A stretch of DNA of 64,000 bases from Pseudomonas berkeleyensis. GTDB lineage: Bacteria > Pseudomonadota > Gammaproteobacteria > Pseudomonadales > Pseudomonadaceae. This document shows, piece after piece, positions 63,300 through 64,000 of this stretch (its first letter is position 1; each line of letters opens with the position of its first letter). Below the pieces are notes generated by a model that saw nothing but the letters and a program-made list of their open reading frames with translations, ran no database searches and was not told the origin of the DNA. Location of the stretch: the NCBI RefSeq assembly GCF_014109765.1, contig NZ_CP059139.1:4648501-4712500 (forward strand). The letters run 5' to 3'. The position numbers were made by a program, and so were the translations under genes.

Positions 63300-64000
63300 A
63301 TGCCCTTCCCCGCCCTGCTGATCGCCAACCGTGGCGAGATCGCCATTCGCATCGCCCAGGCCTGCGCCGACCTCGGCATCCGCAGCGTCGCGGTATTCGC
63401 CGAGGACGACAGCGCCTGCCTGCACACGCGCAAGGCCGACCTGGCCGTGGCGCTGGTCGGTCGCGGTGTCGCCGCCTATCTGGACATGGATCAGCTTATC
63501 GCCATCGCCCGTGAACAGGGCTGCACGGCCATCCACCCCGGCTACGGTTTTCTCGCCGAGAACGCCGAATTCGCCCGCCGTTGTCAGGACGCCGGACTGA
63601 CCTTCGTCGGCCCGACGCCCGAGACGCTGCAACTGTTCGGCGACAAGGCCGCCGCCCGCGATCTCGCCGAGCGCTGCGAGGTACCGCTGGTGCCCGGCAT
63701 CAACCGGCCAGTGACGCTGGAGCAGGCAAGCGCCTTTCTCGCCGAACACCGCAGCGTGATGCTCAAGGCCCTGGCCGGCGGCGGCGGGCGCGGCATGCGC
63801 GCGGTGGATGATCCGGCGCAACTGGCCGAGGCTTTCGCCCGCTGCTCCTCCGAGGCCCAGGGCGCCTTCGGCAGTGGCGCGCTGTACGTGGAAAAGCGTG
63901 TGCGCCGCGCCCGACATATCGAAGTGCAGGTGCTCGGTGACGGCAGCGGCGCGGTCAGCCACCTGTGGGAGCGCGACTGCAGCCTGCAACGCCGCCACCA
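63300..64000 (+). CDS. Biotin carboxylase-type enzyme, 5' part only
   Basis: ATG 63300 with GGAG at 63291-63294; the frame stays open to the window end (233 codons seen). N-terminal biotin carboxylase fold: [46 protein letters not shown] and [11 protein letters not shown]. It differs from AccC of this window in the N-domain and shows the pattern of long fused carboxylases (acyl-CoA, pyruvate or urea carboxylase-like), but only the beginning is visible. The product cannot be named more exactly. Confidence 0.8.
   Translation, partial: MPFPALLIANRGEIAIRIAQACADLGIRSVAVFAEDDSACLHTRKADLAVALVGRGVAAYLDMDQLIAIAREQGCTAIHPGYGFLAENAEFARRCQDAGLTFVGPTPETLQLFGDKAAARDLAERCEVPLVPGINRPVTLEQASAFLAEHRSVMLKALAGGGGRGMRAVDDPAQLAEAFARCSSEAQGAFGSGALYVEKRVRRARHIEVQVLGDGSGAVSHLWERDCSLQRRH

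Noticed and set aside
1..64000. CRISPR arrays, tRNA or rRNA genes
   Set aside because: No evenly spaced direct repeats and no cloverleaf or rRNA-like sequence was seen. The repeats present are palindromic intergenic elements.

Overview
The window is a GC-rich chromosomal stretch from a gammaproteobacterium. It is almost certainly a Pseudomonas, perhaps near the P. mendocina/oleovorans group; the species is an inference. The evidence is the core block speA, yciH, Nudix, DUF2333, gcbA, ctpL, dsbD, aroQ, accB, accC, prmA, DUF3426, dusB, fis, purH, purD, retS, which follows the Pseudomonas order as I remember it from P. aeruginosa. Pseudomonas-type palindromic intergenic repeats and a pcaQ-pcaHG cluster agree. 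No rRNA, tRNA, CRISPR or prophage was seen.

Layout. 1-2716: end of a MazG-like gene, cmoM, two tandem DUF4136 lipoproteins, an acetyltransferase. 2723-12629: an accessory catabolic island with a LysR regulator, an RraA-like protein, two complete TRAP transporters in different gene orders, a nitrilase-superfamily hydrolase and an HpcH/HpaI aldolase. 12821-16605: small transporter, diguanylate cyclase, chemoreceptor. 16807-24608: pbpC and an alpha-2-macroglobulin lipoprotein with a DUF559 gene between them. 24755-29123: DinF-like MATE, GAF-GGDEF protein, DUF2214, and an AhpD/azoreductase/GNAT operon. 29406-49159: the conserved core block. 49287-54791: MHS transporter, retS, MarC. 54800-59295: AEC transporter, AFG1/ZapE-like ATPase, pcaG, pcaH, pcaQ. 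59443-64000: TSUP transporter, an IS481-type element, xseB, ispA, a DUF2388 protein and the start of a biotin-dependent carboxylase.

How the genes fit together. The most interesting region is the island at 2.7-12.6 kb. The lysR-rraA intergenic region and the leader of the second TRAP operon carry the same three half-sites (ATAAAA, TTTTAT, ATAAAAAC) at identical spacing, although the two sites are about 4.1 kb apart. The last two half-sites form a LysR-type dyad. I infer one regulon joining uptake of an unknown carboxylated compound by two TRAP systems to hydrolysis and retro-aldol cleavage. The RraA-like protein has Thr where the family's pyruvate-binding Arg is expected. A 40-codon ORF with a good ribosome binding site ends in a GTGA overlap with the second dctQ.

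Other signals worth following: a perfect 16-bp palindrome next to a TATAAT box upstream of retS; a 10+10 bp dyad upstream of gcbA; a possible Pho box before ctpL; a PcaQ-type box on the pcaQ stop codon; a roughly 143-bp palindromic element separating pcaH from pcaG; and absence of dxs from its usual place after ispA.
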